NCBI RefSeq assembly: GCF_051055405.1
Contig: NZ_CP167068.1
Coordinates: 1,612,001 to 1,676,000, forward strand
Source: Pseudolachnospira sp051055405
GTDB lineage: Bacteria; Bacillota; Clostridia; Lachnospirales; Lachnospiraceae
Length of the DNA: 64,000 nucleotides
Reading direction: 5' to 3'
Of this stretch, positions 34,542 to 43,492 are shown piece by piece; the stretch's first letter is position 1, and the number at the start of each line of letters is the position of its first letter. The notes below the pieces were generated by a model, which was not told the origin of the DNA, ran no database searches, and saw only the letters and a list, made by a program, of their open reading frames with translations. The position numbers were made by a program, and so were the translations under genes.

Positions 34542-35171
34542 TTATCCTAAGTATTTTAAAACTGCCGTCTGACGAGGCATTCCGGGTGTCAACTGCAGGG
34601 TGTTTGTCTCATAGCGCACCACGTCCGAACGGTATTTCAAGAAATCGTCCAGCGTGCCAATCACCGGAAAACCAAAAGATTCGGTGCGATAGTGCATCGG
34701 AATCACAACTGTCGGGTTCAGTTCTTCCAACATCGCCTCAATCCCATCGGGTTCCATCGTGTAAAATCCTCCGACAGGAACCATCACGACATCCAGACTG
34801 CCCAGCATCTCTTTCTGTTTTTCATTGAGCGGACAGCCAATATCTCCAAAATGAGCAATACGAAGTTCCCCATTGTCAAAAACATGAATCATGTTCATGC
34901 CGCGCTTTGTTCCCCCTTCGTCATCATGGGGGCAAGCGATCATCGTCAATTGAAAGGGATTTTCCTGCTCGGTCTCCTGATAGGTAATTGCTTCCACATA
35001 GCCGTGATCGTCATGGCTGTGGCTGCAAATGATTCGATTTGCCGTATCACGCAGATCCGATAAACCAGGCACCTTTCCATCTTTATAAGGATCTACTACG
35101 ATGGAAAAACCGTCCTGTTCTAATTTGAAGCAGGAATGCCCTCTCCAGGTAAGATTGACTGTTTTACTCAT
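34542..35171 (-). CDS. MBL-fold metal-dependent hydrolase, UlaG/UPF0173-like
   Basis: A 209-residue metallo-beta-lactamase-fold protein. It opens with NLTWRGHSCFKLE, typical of the UlaG-like/UPF0173 branch. The metal motif HSHDDH is in ICSHSHDDHG, a second ligand lies in AHFGDIG, and PMHYRTESFG closes the site. The substrate is unknown. It overlaps the HAD phosphatase gene upstream by four bases. Confidence 0.9.
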   Translation of the reverse strand: MSKTVNLTWRGHSCFKLEQDGFSIVVDPYKDGKVPGLSDLRDTANRIICSHSHDDHGYVEAITYQETEQENPFQLTMIACPHDDEGGTKRGMNMIHVFDNGELRIAHFGDIGCPLNEKQKEMLGSLDVVMVPVGGFYTMEPDGIEAMLEELNPTVVIPMHYRTESFGFPVIGTLDDFLKYRSDVVRYETNTLQLTPGMPRQTAVLKYLG

Positions 35172-35842
35172 TTCATTTCCTCCATATCCCTTAATATTTC
35201 ACTGTAATCCATAATCGCTTCATCGGCCAGCCGCCGTTTCTCTTCTTCCATGTCTGCGGACCAGGCGTCATATACGGAGCACACCCACATGCCAGCGTTT
35301 TTTCCAGCTAGAATGCCGGCCGGTACATCCTCAAATACCAGGCACTGTTTCGGGTCGGCATTTAGATCCTCCGCCACCTTTAAATAGATATCCGGCGCCG
35401 GTTTTCCCGCCGCCACTTCACAGGCCGTTCGGATAGAATGAAAATAATGTTCCAAATGCTGCCCGTCGATCACAGCTTGTACCAATTCTTTTGAATTGCT
35501 GGTCGCGATTCCCATAGGAATCTGCCTGACCAAAAGCGCGTCAAGAAACTCCCTCACATAAGGTTTGATTGGTACTTGATACCGATATTTTTCATAGGCC
35601 ATCCGATTCCACTCGGCTTTGATCTCATCCAGTGTATCCGGCAGAGAAAAGGTCTCTTTAAAATAAACGGCGGTTTCAGAAAAACTCATCCCTTCTATCT
35701 CTTTTTGCAGATTATCTGGCAGAGAGATTCCATACCGCCCCAGATATTCGATATCAATATCCCTCCACATCCACATCGAGTCAACTAGCGTTCCGTCCAG
35801 ATCAAAGAGAACCGCCTGGATTTCTTTCATTGGTATCTTCAT
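35168..35842 (-). CDS. HAD-superfamily phosphatase, beta-PGM-like
   Basis: A 224-residue HAD hydrolase with the nucleophile motif FDLDGTLVDS, motif II ATSNSKE, motif III lysine in AAGKPAPDIY and motif IV VFEDVPAGILAG. A helical cap lies between motifs I and II. It is close in style to beta-phosphoglucomutase or small sugar-phosphate phosphatases, and the specific substrate is not evident. The start at 35842 follows GGAG at six bases. It overlaps both neighbours by four bases. Confidence 0.9.
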   Translation of the reverse strand: MKIPMKEIQAVLFDLDGTLVDSMWMWRDIDIEYLGRYGISLPDNLQKEIEGMSFSETAVYFKETFSLPDTLDEIKAEWNRMAYEKYRYQVPIKPYVREFLDALLVRQIPMGIATSNSKELVQAVIDGQHLEHYFHSIRTACEVAAGKPAPDIYLKVAEDLNADPKQCLVFEDVPAGILAGKNAGMWVCSVYDAWSADMEEEKRRLADEAIMDYSEILRDMEEMK

Positions 35843-37206
35843 TGCCATCTCCATCCGGGATTATACTTGTTTTTTAGCGTCGTTTTGTTTCGTTTTGCCC
35901 ACCCTAGGGGGAACCCGTCGAAAAGGACCAAGGTCCAGCCGTCCGCCCCCGCACAGGAGCTTCCTTCGCAGGTAACGGTTTCTCCCTTTAGATAACGAAT
36001 GGCTCTCTCATCCGAAGCAGAAAAATCCACACGATTTGGATATTCGTCCGGTTTTAGGACCAATGCCAATGCTGGTGAGGGCGTAAAACGTCCGTCCTTG
36101 CAAGTTCCCAAAAATAGGCCGGTACGCAGATAGCGAATTCTTGCTTTCTTTTCAGCCTCCGGCGGAAGAAAATAAAGATTTCCCTTTTCCTCCCACACAG
36201 GCCTCTCCCCCCACTCGCCAGAAAGAATCGGCGCGAAGTCTGGCGCCGCCACGGAAAAAGGACGACTTTTTTTCTGATAAAAGGGTTGTCCATGGACCGC
36301 CGCCTCTTTTGAAAATCGGGCTTCCCCTGCTGTCTCTTTTTGAAATAACGCCAGGAAATGTCCTTCCCCACGAACGCGGTGCGGCCAGATTCTACCTGTG
36401 CCGGGAAGGAACCCTTCAGAGATACCAGGCCTCTGCGGTATGGGCTGTAATTTTATTTCCGGGAAATCGTGAAGCAGCCAGGATACATTGTCCTCGTCTT
36501 CCTCTTTGGAAAATGTGCACGTGGAGTACAGCAGCATACCGCCTGGCCGAAGCATCTTCACCGCGGAAGTTAAAATCTCACGCTGGATGGGCTGATAGTA
36601 GGCTGGACCCCGCTCTATCCAGTCTTTGATGATCGCCGGATCTCTTCGAAACATCCCTTCCCCGGAACAGGGAGCATCCACCAAGATTTTATCAAAATAA
36701 GAAGGAAAATTTTCCGCAAGCTTTTCCGGCGTTTCTGCCGTCACATAACAGTTGCCGATACCAGACAGTTCTAAATTTTTTACCATCGCCTGCGCCCTGG
36801 ACGCACTGATATCATTGGCGAACAAAACGCCGGTTCCGGCAAGCCGCGCTCCCAGATGAGTCGCCTTTCCACCAGGAGCGCCGCACAGATCAAGGACCCG
36901 GTCGCCAGGAACAATCGGCAGCATCGCCCCCGGCGACATGGCGCTGGCTTCTTGAAGATAATAGAGCCCGGCAAAATAATAAGGATGTTTTGATGGAACG
37001 CCTTCCTGGAAATAAAAGCCCTCCGAAGCCCAGGGAACCGCTTCTTCTAAGAACGGCAATCGCGATTTCAAGTCTTCCGGCTGTATCTTTCGCGTATTGG
37101 TGCGGAGGCTGGTTACCCGTTGATCGGAAAAAGATGCCAGGTAATCGGAATATTCCGCTCCCAGCATCGCTTCCATCCTCCGCAGGTAGTCGTTTGGTAG
37201 TTCCAT
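35839..37206 (-). CDS. RsmF-like rRNA cytosine-C5 methyltransferase
   Basis: A 455-residue NOL1/NOP2/Sun-family methyltransferase. The SAM site is VLDLCGAPGGKATHLG. The two catalytic cysteines lie in DAPCSGEGMFRRD and YSTCTFSKEED. The C-terminal part (about 300-455) matches the RsmF-type extension with a PUA-like end finishing LKNKYNPGWRW. It probably modifies 16S rRNA. The start at 37206 has AGGAG upstream, one base after the alarmone synthetase stop. Confidence 0.93.
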   Translation of the reverse strand: MELPNDYLRRMEAMLGAEYSDYLASFSDQRVTSLRTNTRKIQPEDLKSRLPFLEEAVPWASEGFYFQEGVPSKHPYYFAGLYYLQEASAMSPGAMLPIVPGDRVLDLCGAPGGKATHLGARLAGTGVLFANDISASRAQAMVKNLELSGIGNCYVTAETPEKLAENFPSYFDKILVDAPCSGEGMFRRDPAIIKDWIERGPAYYQPIQREILTSAVKMLRPGGMLLYSTCTFSKEEDEDNVSWLLHDFPEIKLQPIPQRPGISEGFLPGTGRIWPHRVRGEGHFLALFQKETAGEARFSKEAAVHGQPFYQKKSRPFSVAAPDFAPILSGEWGERPVWEEKGNLYFLPPEAEKKARIRYLRTGLFLGTCKDGRFTPSPALALVLKPDEYPNRVDFSASDERAIRYLKGETVTCEGSSCAGADGWTLVLFDGFPLGWAKRNKTTLKNKYNPGWRWQ

Positions 37207-37207
37207 A

Positions 37208-38008
37208 TTATAACTCCTGAACTCCCTGACGGGCTGCCACCAAATCCAACTGGCGGTTAAACTCTTCCAGCTCTTCCAGGGTTCCATTCTGGTATAGATC
37301 AAAAAACTCGTTTTGAATATTTATCATAGCGTCTCGATTTTCAAATTTGTACAAGTTCTGAATATTATTTTTAATTTCCGATACAATGCGGGCTTTATTG
37401 AAGAACAAGTCCTGTGCCATCATAATATCTTCCCGGATCATAGACATCTCTTTGTCTAAATTCACAACTGCCTGTGCAGCCGCCATCAACCGCTCGCTGA
37501 TATGCTCCGGAACATTTCCGCTGTACTTGTATTTTAGGCTGTGCTCAATGGTAGCCCAAAAATTCATCGCCATGGTCCGAATCTGAATTTCCACCGGTAC
37601 CAGTTTCGGACCATGAATCGTCGTGACCTCATAGCGAACTACCATATGATAACTTTGATAGCCGCTGGGCTTACTGTGGTGTACATAGTCGTTTTCTTCC
37701 ATGACCTCCATATCCGGCCGTTCACGAATAATATTCACCACCTTGTCGATATCTTCGACAAATTGACAGATCAAGCGAACTCCGGCAATATCTGTGATCT
37801 GTTCTTCCATATTGGCAAGATCTATTCCCTTTCGTTTCGCTTTATCTAAGATGCTGGAAACCGTCTTCACCCGACAAATCACCTGCTCGACCGGAGAATA
37901 GCGGCCAGCCGCTTTGTTTTGCTTGATAATATAGGTGAATTTTAGCTTTAGTTCATCTACCGCCAACTCATAGGGCGATAAAATCTCCCGCCATTTTTGA
38001 ATTTCCAT
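37208..38008 (-). CDS. Small alarmone synthetase, RelQ type
   Basis: A 266-residue (p)ppGpp synthetase without hydrolase or TGS domains. The synthetase core includes ITDIAGVRLICQFVEDI (71-87), KPSGYQSYHMVV (113-124) and VPVEIQIRTMAMNFWATIEH (137-156). The roughly 80 residues after the core form a long helical, charged tail; B. subtilis RelQ is about 211 residues in all. AGGAG lies nine bases before the ATG at 38008. It stands between pepD and an rRNA methyltransferase gene, linking it to translation-related functions. Confidence 0.9.
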   Translation of the reverse strand: MEIQKWREILSPYELAVDELKLKFTYIIKQNKAAGRYSPVEQVICRVKTVSSILDKAKRKGIDLANMEEQITDIAGVRLICQFVEDIDKVVNIIRERPDMEVMEENDYVHHSKPSGYQSYHMVVRYEVTTIHGPKLVPVEIQIRTMAMNFWATIEHSLKYKYSGNVPEHISERLMAAAQAVVNLDKEMSMIREDIMMAQDLFFNKARIVSEIKNNIQNLYKFENRDAMINIQNEFFDLYQNGTLEELEEFNRQLDLVAARQGVQEL

Positions 38009-38046
38009 ACCGATCTGCTCCTTTATGCTTCCCCGTTCTTTACGGA

Positions 38047-39462
38047 CTACGAAATCTTTTCCAATATGCCAAGCAAGAATTTCCAAGTCCGTTCTGCAGA
38101 AGAAAGGCTCAAGCGTTCTTTCGTAGAATGAATATCTAAAAGTTCCGCGCCGAAAGAAATAATATCCAAATTGGGAAGTTTCTCACTAAAAATACCACAC
38201 TCAAGACCGGCATGAATGCCTTGTAAAATCAGCTCTTTTCCGGTCTGCTCCCGGTATACCTGGGATGCCAGACGCTGCAGCTTGGAATTCGCCTTAAGAG
38301 GCCATCCGGGATACTCTCCCTGGAAAGAAACCACAGCCCCATAATTTTGAGCGATACTCTGGATTTCTTTCTTCAGTTCTTCCCGGTCCTCATTTCTCGC
38401 ACTGCGGGGAGCCATGACCAGGTGCGCGCCGTCCTCTTCCACGTGAACGATACCCAAATTTGTAGAAAGTTCCACCATATCCGGGATCTCCACGCTATAT
38501 TTCAAGGGTCCGTTGGGAAGTTTTGTCATAAGTTGCAGCAGACGCTCTCCATCCTCTTTTTTCATGACCAAAAGCTCCGACTCCGGCAGTGTTTCCCAGG
38601 CTAACGTCAGATTGGGATCGGACTGTCTCCATTCCGCTTGAAGCTGCGCCTTTTTCTGATTCAAAAATTCATCCGCCTGAAAATCTGCGTTTACTGCCAA
38701 CACGGCCACTGCCGAAGGCGCAATCGCATTATCCGCCGCACCGCCGCGGAAATCCGACAAGAAAAATTCTCCAGGCAGATCTTTCAGGATATCCGCCAGA
38801 AGACAATTCGCATTGGCACGTCCCTTATGGATTTCCGTACCGGAATGTCCTCCCGTCAAGCCAGTCAATTCGATTCGCAGGCCTTGACTCTTTTTGGCTT
38901 CCCGAACGAATGGAACGCAAACCTCCGCCCGGCAGCCGCCGGCACAGCTGACGACAGCATAACCTTCTTCATCGGAATCCATATTAAGCATATATCGGCC
39001 TGTAAAATCGCTCATATCAAGATCTACCGCACCAAGCATACCGATCTCTTCGTCTACCGTAAACAAACATTCCAACGGAGGATGGGAAATCTCATTGGAA
39101 TCCAAAACAGCTAACGCCATGGCTACCGCGATTCCATCGTCTGCGCCAAGGCTGGTTCCTTCCGCATAGAGATAATCACCATCTGTTTTCAGTCGCAGCG
39201 GGTCTTTCGTAAAATCAAAGTCAAGATCCGGCTCCTTGACGGCAACCATATCCAGATGCCCCTGCAAAATTACACCATCCTCCAACTCCCGGCCAGGCGC
39301 AGCGGCTTTTCGAATCACAACATTTCCCAGCGCGTCCTGTCTTACCGCCAGCCCTCTTGCTTTCGCAAAAGAGACGCAGTAATCGCTGATCGCCTTCGTG
39401 TTTCCGGAACCATGAGGAATCCGGCACAGCTCTTTGAAAAATTCAAGATACGTTTTACCCAT
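38047..39462 (-). CDS. pepD: Beta-Ala-His dipeptidase (PepD, M20 family)
   Basis: A 471-residue di-zinc aminoacyl-histidine dipeptidase. Metal and catalytic motifs are QGHLDMVAVKE, GADDGIAVAMAL, FTVDEEIGMLGA and, near the end, GIHAGLECGIF. It hydrolyses Xaa-His and other dipeptides in the cytosol. AAGGAAG precedes the ATG. It is the most upstream gene of the minus-strand run ending in recU, but the 38-base gap to the next gene and the lack of a clear promoter leave the operon start uncertain. Confidence 0.93.
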   Translation of the reverse strand: MGKTYLEFFKELCRIPHGSGNTKAISDYCVSFAKARGLAVRQDALGNVVIRKAAAPGRELEDGVILQGHLDMVAVKEPDLDFDFTKDPLRLKTDGDYLYAEGTSLGADDGIAVAMALAVLDSNEISHPPLECLFTVDEEIGMLGAVDLDMSDFTGRYMLNMDSDEEGYAVVSCAGGCRAEVCVPFVREAKKSQGLRIELTGLTGGHSGTEIHKGRANANCLLADILKDLPGEFFLSDFRGGAADNAIAPSAVAVLAVNADFQADEFLNQKKAQLQAEWRQSDPNLTLAWETLPESELLVMKKEDGERLLQLMTKLPNGPLKYSVEIPDMVELSTNLGIVHVEEDGAHLVMAPRSARNEDREELKKEIQSIAQNYGAVVSFQGEYPGWPLKANSKLQRLASQVYREQTGKELILQGIHAGLECGIFSEKLPNLDIISFGAELLDIHSTKERLSLSSAERTWKFLLGILEKIS

Positions 39463-39573
39463 AATACTCTTCCTTTCTTAAGTTGGAATTTTTGATAATA
39501 AGGGTCTATTTGCTTTTGTTCTCGGATATATTGTACTCGAAAACAGTCTTACATTATTCATAAAAGGAACCGT

Positions 39574-40437
39574 ATGAAACGTCTTTTTTCACTCCTATTT
39601 CTCGGACTATTTTTTCTGGGATTGCTTTGTTTTCCAGAGCTGTCCATATCCGGGGCTTCCGCAGGAATTTTACTTTGGTTTCAAAAAGTACTGCCCGTCC
39701 TGCTCCCTTTTATATTAGCCTCAAAACTGATGGCAGAAAGCCGCTTGATGAATCACTTTTCTCCTAGAACCTGCGGAATTTTGATGGGATTTCTCTGCGG
39801 CTATCCGATGGGCGCTATATGGGCTTCTTCGTTGGTAAAAAGCGGAAGAATCTCTGTCTCAGAGGGGCAAAAAATGGTCATTTTTTGCAATCAGCCAAGC
39901 CCCATGTTTTTAATCGGCTATATCGGTATTCAATGTTTAGGAATTTCCAGAGGGCTGCCGCTGCTTGTCTGCGCCTTGCTTCCCGCGTTCCTCGCCGCTC
40001 TCCTCATACTTCCGAAAGCCCCGGAAAATGCCCCCACACCTGAACCAATCCTCCCACTTTCCTTGGAAAGTTTTGAGCGCTGTTTTTTAGATAGCTGTGA
40101 AACGCTGGTAAAAATCGGCGGATATATCCTTCTCTTTTCCATTCTTGCTTCTTGGATCACGTTGTTGCCTCTACCGGAACTGACACAGGCGGTTTTTCTC
40201 GGCCTGTGTGAAATGACGACTGGAACCGGGGTATTGGGAAGCAAACATCTGCCGACACTTTTAGCCGCTCCTATTTGTTTTGGATTAGCTTCCTTCGGTG
40301 GATTCTCCTGCGTCGGACAGACTGGAGGATGCCTAAAAGGAAGCGGAATTCGGCTATTTCCTTATATGATTGCCCGTGCTATCCTGGGCGTCATAACTGC
40401 TGCCCTTTGTTATTGCTATCTTTATTTTCTAGGGTAG
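39574..40437 (+). CDS. YlbJ-like integral membrane protein
   Basis: A 287-residue protein with about eight hydrophobic segments. The GASAGILLWFQKVLPVLLPF, GFLCGYPMGA and FCNQPSPMFLIGYIG blocks are typical of YlbJ, a mother-cell sporulation membrane protein, and of related nucleoside-recognition-domain proteins. It is clearly shorter than B. subtilis YlbJ (about 400 residues). In Bacillus ylbJ follows rsmD (ylbH) and coaD (ylbI). Here rsmD and coaD lie close by on the opposite strand, supporting the assignment. AAAGGAA precedes the ATG. Confidence 0.78.
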   Translation: MKRLFSLLFLGLFFLGLLCFPELSISGASAGILLWFQKVLPVLLPFILASKLMAESRLMNHFSPRTCGILMGFLCGYPMGAIWASSLVKSGRISVSEGQKMVIFCNQPSPMFLIGYIGIQCLGISRGLPLLVCALLPAFLAALLILPKAPENAPTPEPILPLSLESFERCFLDSCETLVKIGGYILLFSILASWITLLPLPELTQAVFLGLCEMTTGTGVLGSKHLPTLLAAPICFGLASFGGFSCVGQTGGCLKGSGIRLFPYMIARAILGVITAALCYCYLYFLG

Positions 40438-40447
40438 CAATACGGAA

Positions 40448-40507
40448 AAAGTGCCTGCTTCCTCGCCCCTATCCATTTGTAGGGCGCGAAACGGCAGGCG
40501 CTTTAAA
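40448..40507. terminator. Probable bidirectional terminator
   Basis: Outer arms AAAGTGCCTGC (40448-40458) and GCAGGCGCTTT (40494-40504, one wobble) enclose an inner GCCC/GGGC stem. It lies between convergent genes. The T-tracts are short on both sides. Confidence 0.55.
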
Positions 40508-40519
40508 CTTCTTATGTAT

Positions 40520-41131
40520 TTAGTCTTCTTTCCCGCTGTTATCCAATGCAATATCAATTTCCGGACCGGAATTCTTCCTTCCGCCTGCGGGAAGGCTGGG
40601 CGCTAACTCTTTCCGGTTGGAAACAATGACATCATAACTGGCCTGCAACTGATTCAGGAAAGACTGAAAACGGGATTGGCTATTTTCCAAGGCATGAGCT
40701 AAGATAGACTCCAGCTGTTCTAACTGGCTGTCCGTATACTGAACAGAACCGTCCCGAATACTATTTGCTTCGATCACAGCGTCGTCTAAAATCTTTTGGG
40801 CCTGGGCTTGAGCCTGCTGCACAATTTCCTCTGCCTGAGCGTAAGCCTGCTGCATAATTTCATGTTCATTGACCAGTTCAGCCGTCTGGCGGGAAGCTTC
40901 TGCTAAAATAGCGTCGGCATGAGCCTGCGCATCCGATAAGATGGCATCCTTATTGACAATGATCTTTTGATATTTTTTGATTTCCTCTGGCGTACGCAGC
41001 CGCAGTTCCACAAGCATCTCATCAATGACGTCTTTTTCAACTACAATTCTTTTGCTATTGGAAAATGCCTGGGACTTACAACTGTCCAGATACATTTCAA
41101 TTTCACCGATCATTTGTTCAATTCTGCTCAT
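40520..41131 (-). CDS. Coiled-coil protein, ATP-synthase-B-like helix
   Basis: A 203-residue protein dominated by a long alpha-helical, alanine- and glutamine-rich region (about 60-150) with AQAHADAILAEASRQ and AQAEEIVQQAQAQAQKIL. This resembles the stalk subunits of ATP synthases and DivIVA-type coils. There is no membrane segment. It overlaps coaD by four bases. Comparable genes sit beside coaD in related clostridia in my recollection. A structural or cell-division role is possible but unproven. Confidence 0.75.
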   Translation of the reverse strand: MSRIEQMIGEIEMYLDSCKSQAFSNSKRIVVEKDVIDEMLVELRLRTPEEIKKYQKIIVNKDAILSDAQAHADAILAEASRQTAELVNEHEIMQQAYAQAEEIVQQAQAQAQKILDDAVIEANSIRDGSVQYTDSQLEQLESILAHALENSQSRFQSFLNQLQASYDVIVSNRKELAPSLPAGGRKNSGPEIDIALDNSGKED

Positions 41132-41634
41132 TTTCGGTTATCCTCCATCCATTTTTCTTTTAACAACGGCACGACTTCTGCCGGTACAAACATCTCAATA
41201 TTTCCATCAAAATAAGCGACCTCTTTCACGATGCTGGAACTTACATAAGCATAACGCAGATCCGTCGTTAGAAAGATCGTATCAATCTCCGGACACATCG
41301 CACGGTTCGTCTGAGCCATCTGCAATTCATATTCAAAATCTGTCACCGCACGAAGTCCGCGGACCAGTACATGTGCCCCTTTCGAGCGGGCAAAATCTAC
41401 GGACAAGCCTTCAAAAGAAGACACCTCTACATTACATAGATGGCCCGTCACACTCTGTATCATTTTAACACGTTCTTCCACCGAAAACAACGCTTTTTTG
41501 CTCTTGTTGTGCAAAACTGCCACAATTAATTTATCAAACATTTTCGATGAACGCTCGATGATATCCAGATGTCCCAAGGTAACTGGGTCAAAACTCCCCG
41601 GATAAATTCCTACCTTTTCTCTTACGTTATGCAT
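41128..41634 (-). CDS. coaD: Phosphopantetheine adenylyltransferase
   Basis: A 168-residue nucleotidyltransferase for the penultimate step of CoA synthesis. The T/HxGH motif is intact in PGSFDPVTLGHLDII, and the ISSTxxR-type motif appears as SSSIVKE. RGLRAVTDFEYELQMAQTNR is the hallmark of the enzyme. It overlaps rsmD by eight bases and the coiled-coil gene by four. Confidence 0.97.
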   Translation of the reverse strand: MHNVREKVGIYPGSFDPVTLGHLDIIERSSKMFDKLIVAVLHNKSKKALFSVEERVKMIQSVTGHLCNVEVSSFEGLSVDFARSKGAHVLVRGLRAVTDFEYELQMAQTNRAMCPEIDTIFLTTDLRYAYVSSSIVKEVAYFDGNIEMFVPAEVVPLLKEKWMEDNRK

Positions 41635-42199
41635 GATGTGATCCTTCTCCCCTTTTTAGAAAGACATGTTTATTTGTTTTATAACATTTTTCTCTGACAA
41701 TCGAAAAACCATATTCTCCGGCAAACGAAAAATCCGTCTCGTTGCTCTCTTCCACCACAATCAACGTATCCTCATCCGTCAGACAAGAATCGTGAAGGAA
41801 GGAAAAAACTTTTTGCTCCCATCCCTTATCATAAGGAGGGTCTAAAAAAATCACAGAGAATGCCTGTCCTTCCCGTTCTAACCGGGCTAACGCTGTCAAC
41901 ACATCGGTTTCCAGAACACGTGCCTGTTCAGATAGATGCGTAAAGGAAAGGTTCTGCTGGATGCAGGCTGCGGCTTTCCGGTTATTTTCCACAAAAACAG
42001 CCTCCTTCGCCCCACGGCTTAGCGCTTCGATTCCGATACCGCCGCTGCCGGCAAATAGATCCAGAAAACGACAGCCGGGAATTTCTGGCTGCAAAATATT
42101 AAACAGAGTCTCTTTTATCCGATCGGTTGTCGGTCTGGTCTGTAATCCTGGCGCCGTCACCAAATTCAATCGGCGGGCCGTACCTGCAATTACGCGCAT
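41627..42199 (-). CDS. rsmD: 16S rRNA guanine-N2 methyltransferase RsmD
   Basis: A 190-residue SAM methyltransferase that modifies G966 of 16S rRNA (E. coli numbering). It has the opening MRVIAGTARR, the SAM loop FLDLFAGSGGIGIEALSRGA and the catalytic FLDPPYDKG. AAGGAG precedes the ATG, and the gene lies 17 bases after the glycosyltransferase stop. Confidence 0.95.
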   Translation of the reverse strand: MRVIAGTARRLNLVTAPGLQTRPTTDRIKETLFNILQPEIPGCRFLDLFAGSGGIGIEALSRGAKEAVFVENNRKAAACIQQNLSFTHLSEQARVLETDVLTALARLEREGQAFSVIFLDPPYDKGWEQKVFSFLHDSCLTDEDTLIVVEESNETDFSFAGEYGFSIVREKCYKTNKHVFLKRGEGSHHA

Positions 42200-42216
42200 A
42201 AAACATCTCCTTTATC

Positions 42217-43233
42217 TTAGTTAAAACCATAAAAATGTTGGGTAGCCCGGTAAGCGGCAATGGAAATCTTTCTGCCTGTAGGGCCTGGTAAATTCATGGT
42301 TTGTCCCATAATCCCGCGGCGGATCTTCCGATATAATAGAGGATCTTTTGTCTTCAGATACGCCCATAACTCTTCTTTCTTTGCCAGATTTTCCGGTGTG
42401 CCGGAGCAAATCAAAAAGACAGAAGATACCGTCATCATGATCTCCATATAACTTTTCATATAATTCCGCAGCTTTTTATCCGGTAGTTTTCTTAAAGAAT
42501 AGGCATCGATGATAGCCTTCGTCACCCGGATCTGCTGATCAATCCGCTTAATCATATTGGCTTCGTTGACCGATTGATCGGCGCGGCCAATAAAATAGCG
42601 ATAAAAAATCACATCAATATAGTATAAATTCTTCACATAAGGAAGCGGAATATAGACAAACAGGTTGTCTACATAAAAAGTATGTTCCGGCAGTTTGAGG
42701 CCGCATTCTTTTAAAACGCGGGTACGGTAAATCACCGAATGCATTAAGATATACTGTCCTTTGTGAAGAAATCCAACTTTATCCCAGGTAAAAACTTCAT
42801 TTTGCGGAAACGCGCGGCGGTAACTGATTACTTTCTTTTTCCGGACGCCCACTTTATCGTAGATGTAATTGCTGATCAGCATATCTACGCTTTTTCCATC
42901 CAAGACCAAATTTTCCAACGTGTCCAATATCTTATGATAAGCGTCCAAACTTACGCTGTCGTCACTATCCACCACCTTAAAATAAATCCCGGAAGCCTCC
43001 CTCAGTCCGGTATTTACTGCTCCGCCATGTCCTTTGTTTTCCTGATGGATCACGCGGACGATCGATGGATACTGTTTCGCGTAAGAGTCGGCAATCTCCG
43101 CCGTCCGGTCCGAAGAGCCGTCGTTTACAAGCAAAATCTCCACCCGCTCCCCACCCGGCAGAAGGCTATCGACACATTTTTCCAGATAGGCTTCTGAATT
43201 ATAGCAAGGAACTGCAATCGTCAATAGTTTCAT
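42217..43233 (-). CDS. Family 2 glycosyltransferase
   Basis: A 338-residue GT-A-fold glycosyltransferase. The nucleotide-binding opening TIAVPCYNSEAYLEKCVDSL, the aspartates in LLVNDGSSDRT, and the DXD-like KVVDSDDSVS are present. The C-terminal half is helical without obvious membrane spans, so it probably acts at the inner membrane face. AAGGAG lies nine bases before the ATG at 43233; the frame is open 18 codons further without a ribosome site. It heads the GT2-rsmD-coaD-coiled-coil operon. Confidence 0.9.
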   Translation of the reverse strand: MKLLTIAVPCYNSEAYLEKCVDSLLPGGERVEILLVNDGSSDRTAEIADSYAKQYPSIVRVIHQENKGHGGAVNTGLREASGIYFKVVDSDDSVSLDAYHKILDTLENLVLDGKSVDMLISNYIYDKVGVRKKKVISYRRAFPQNEVFTWDKVGFLHKGQYILMHSVIYRTRVLKECGLKLPEHTFYVDNLFVYIPLPYVKNLYYIDVIFYRYFIGRADQSVNEANMIKRIDQQIRVTKAIIDAYSLRKLPDKKLRNYMKSYMEIMMTVSSVFLICSGTPENLAKKEELWAYLKTKDPLLYRKIRRGIMGQTMNLPGPTGRKISIAAYRATQHFYGFN

Positions 43234-43298
43234 CTCATTTGCTCCTTGTATTTCATTCCTATTTTGCTCTTTGTATTTCTTTCCCATTCCAGTTATTT

Positions 43299-43327
43299 AG
43301 TGTATCATAGGCATGAAAACTCGTCAA
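43299..43327 (-). promoter_or_regulatory. Sigma-A promoter of the GT2-rsmD-coaD operon
   Basis: Minus strand: -35 TTGACG (43322-43327), 17-bp spacer, -10 TACACT (43299-43304), about 65 bases before the glycosyltransferase start. Confidence 0.7.
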
Positions 43328-43420
43328 TGAGATTGCCCTGGACTTTAAAAAAAATTCAGAATACTGCCGCCCGAAAAGACTTGCGCCCTGTCGCAATGCG
43401 CTCCATAGTGGATAGAATAA

Positions 43421-43466
43421 AGAAGCAGCCTCCTCGGCCTTAAGATAGGTCAAAGAGGCTGCTTCT
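43421..43466 (-). terminator. Terminator after the ssp gene
   Basis: Perfect 12-bp arms AGAAGCAGCCTC (43421-43432) and GAGGCTGCTTCT (43455-43466), lying 27 bases after the spore-protein stop codon. The following T-rich tract on the minus strand is imperfect. Confidence 0.65.
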
Positions 43467-43492
43467 CTTCATTCTTTTCGGGTGCGCTCTAA

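Noticed and set aside
38638..39114. 158-codon plus-strand ORF
   Set aside because: It is opposite pepD and has no family resemblance or start signal.
43259..43453. 64-codon minus-strand ORF upstream of the glycosyltransferase
   Set aside because: It covers the glycosyltransferase promoter and the ssp terminator hairpin, has no ribosome site and shows no protein-like composition.
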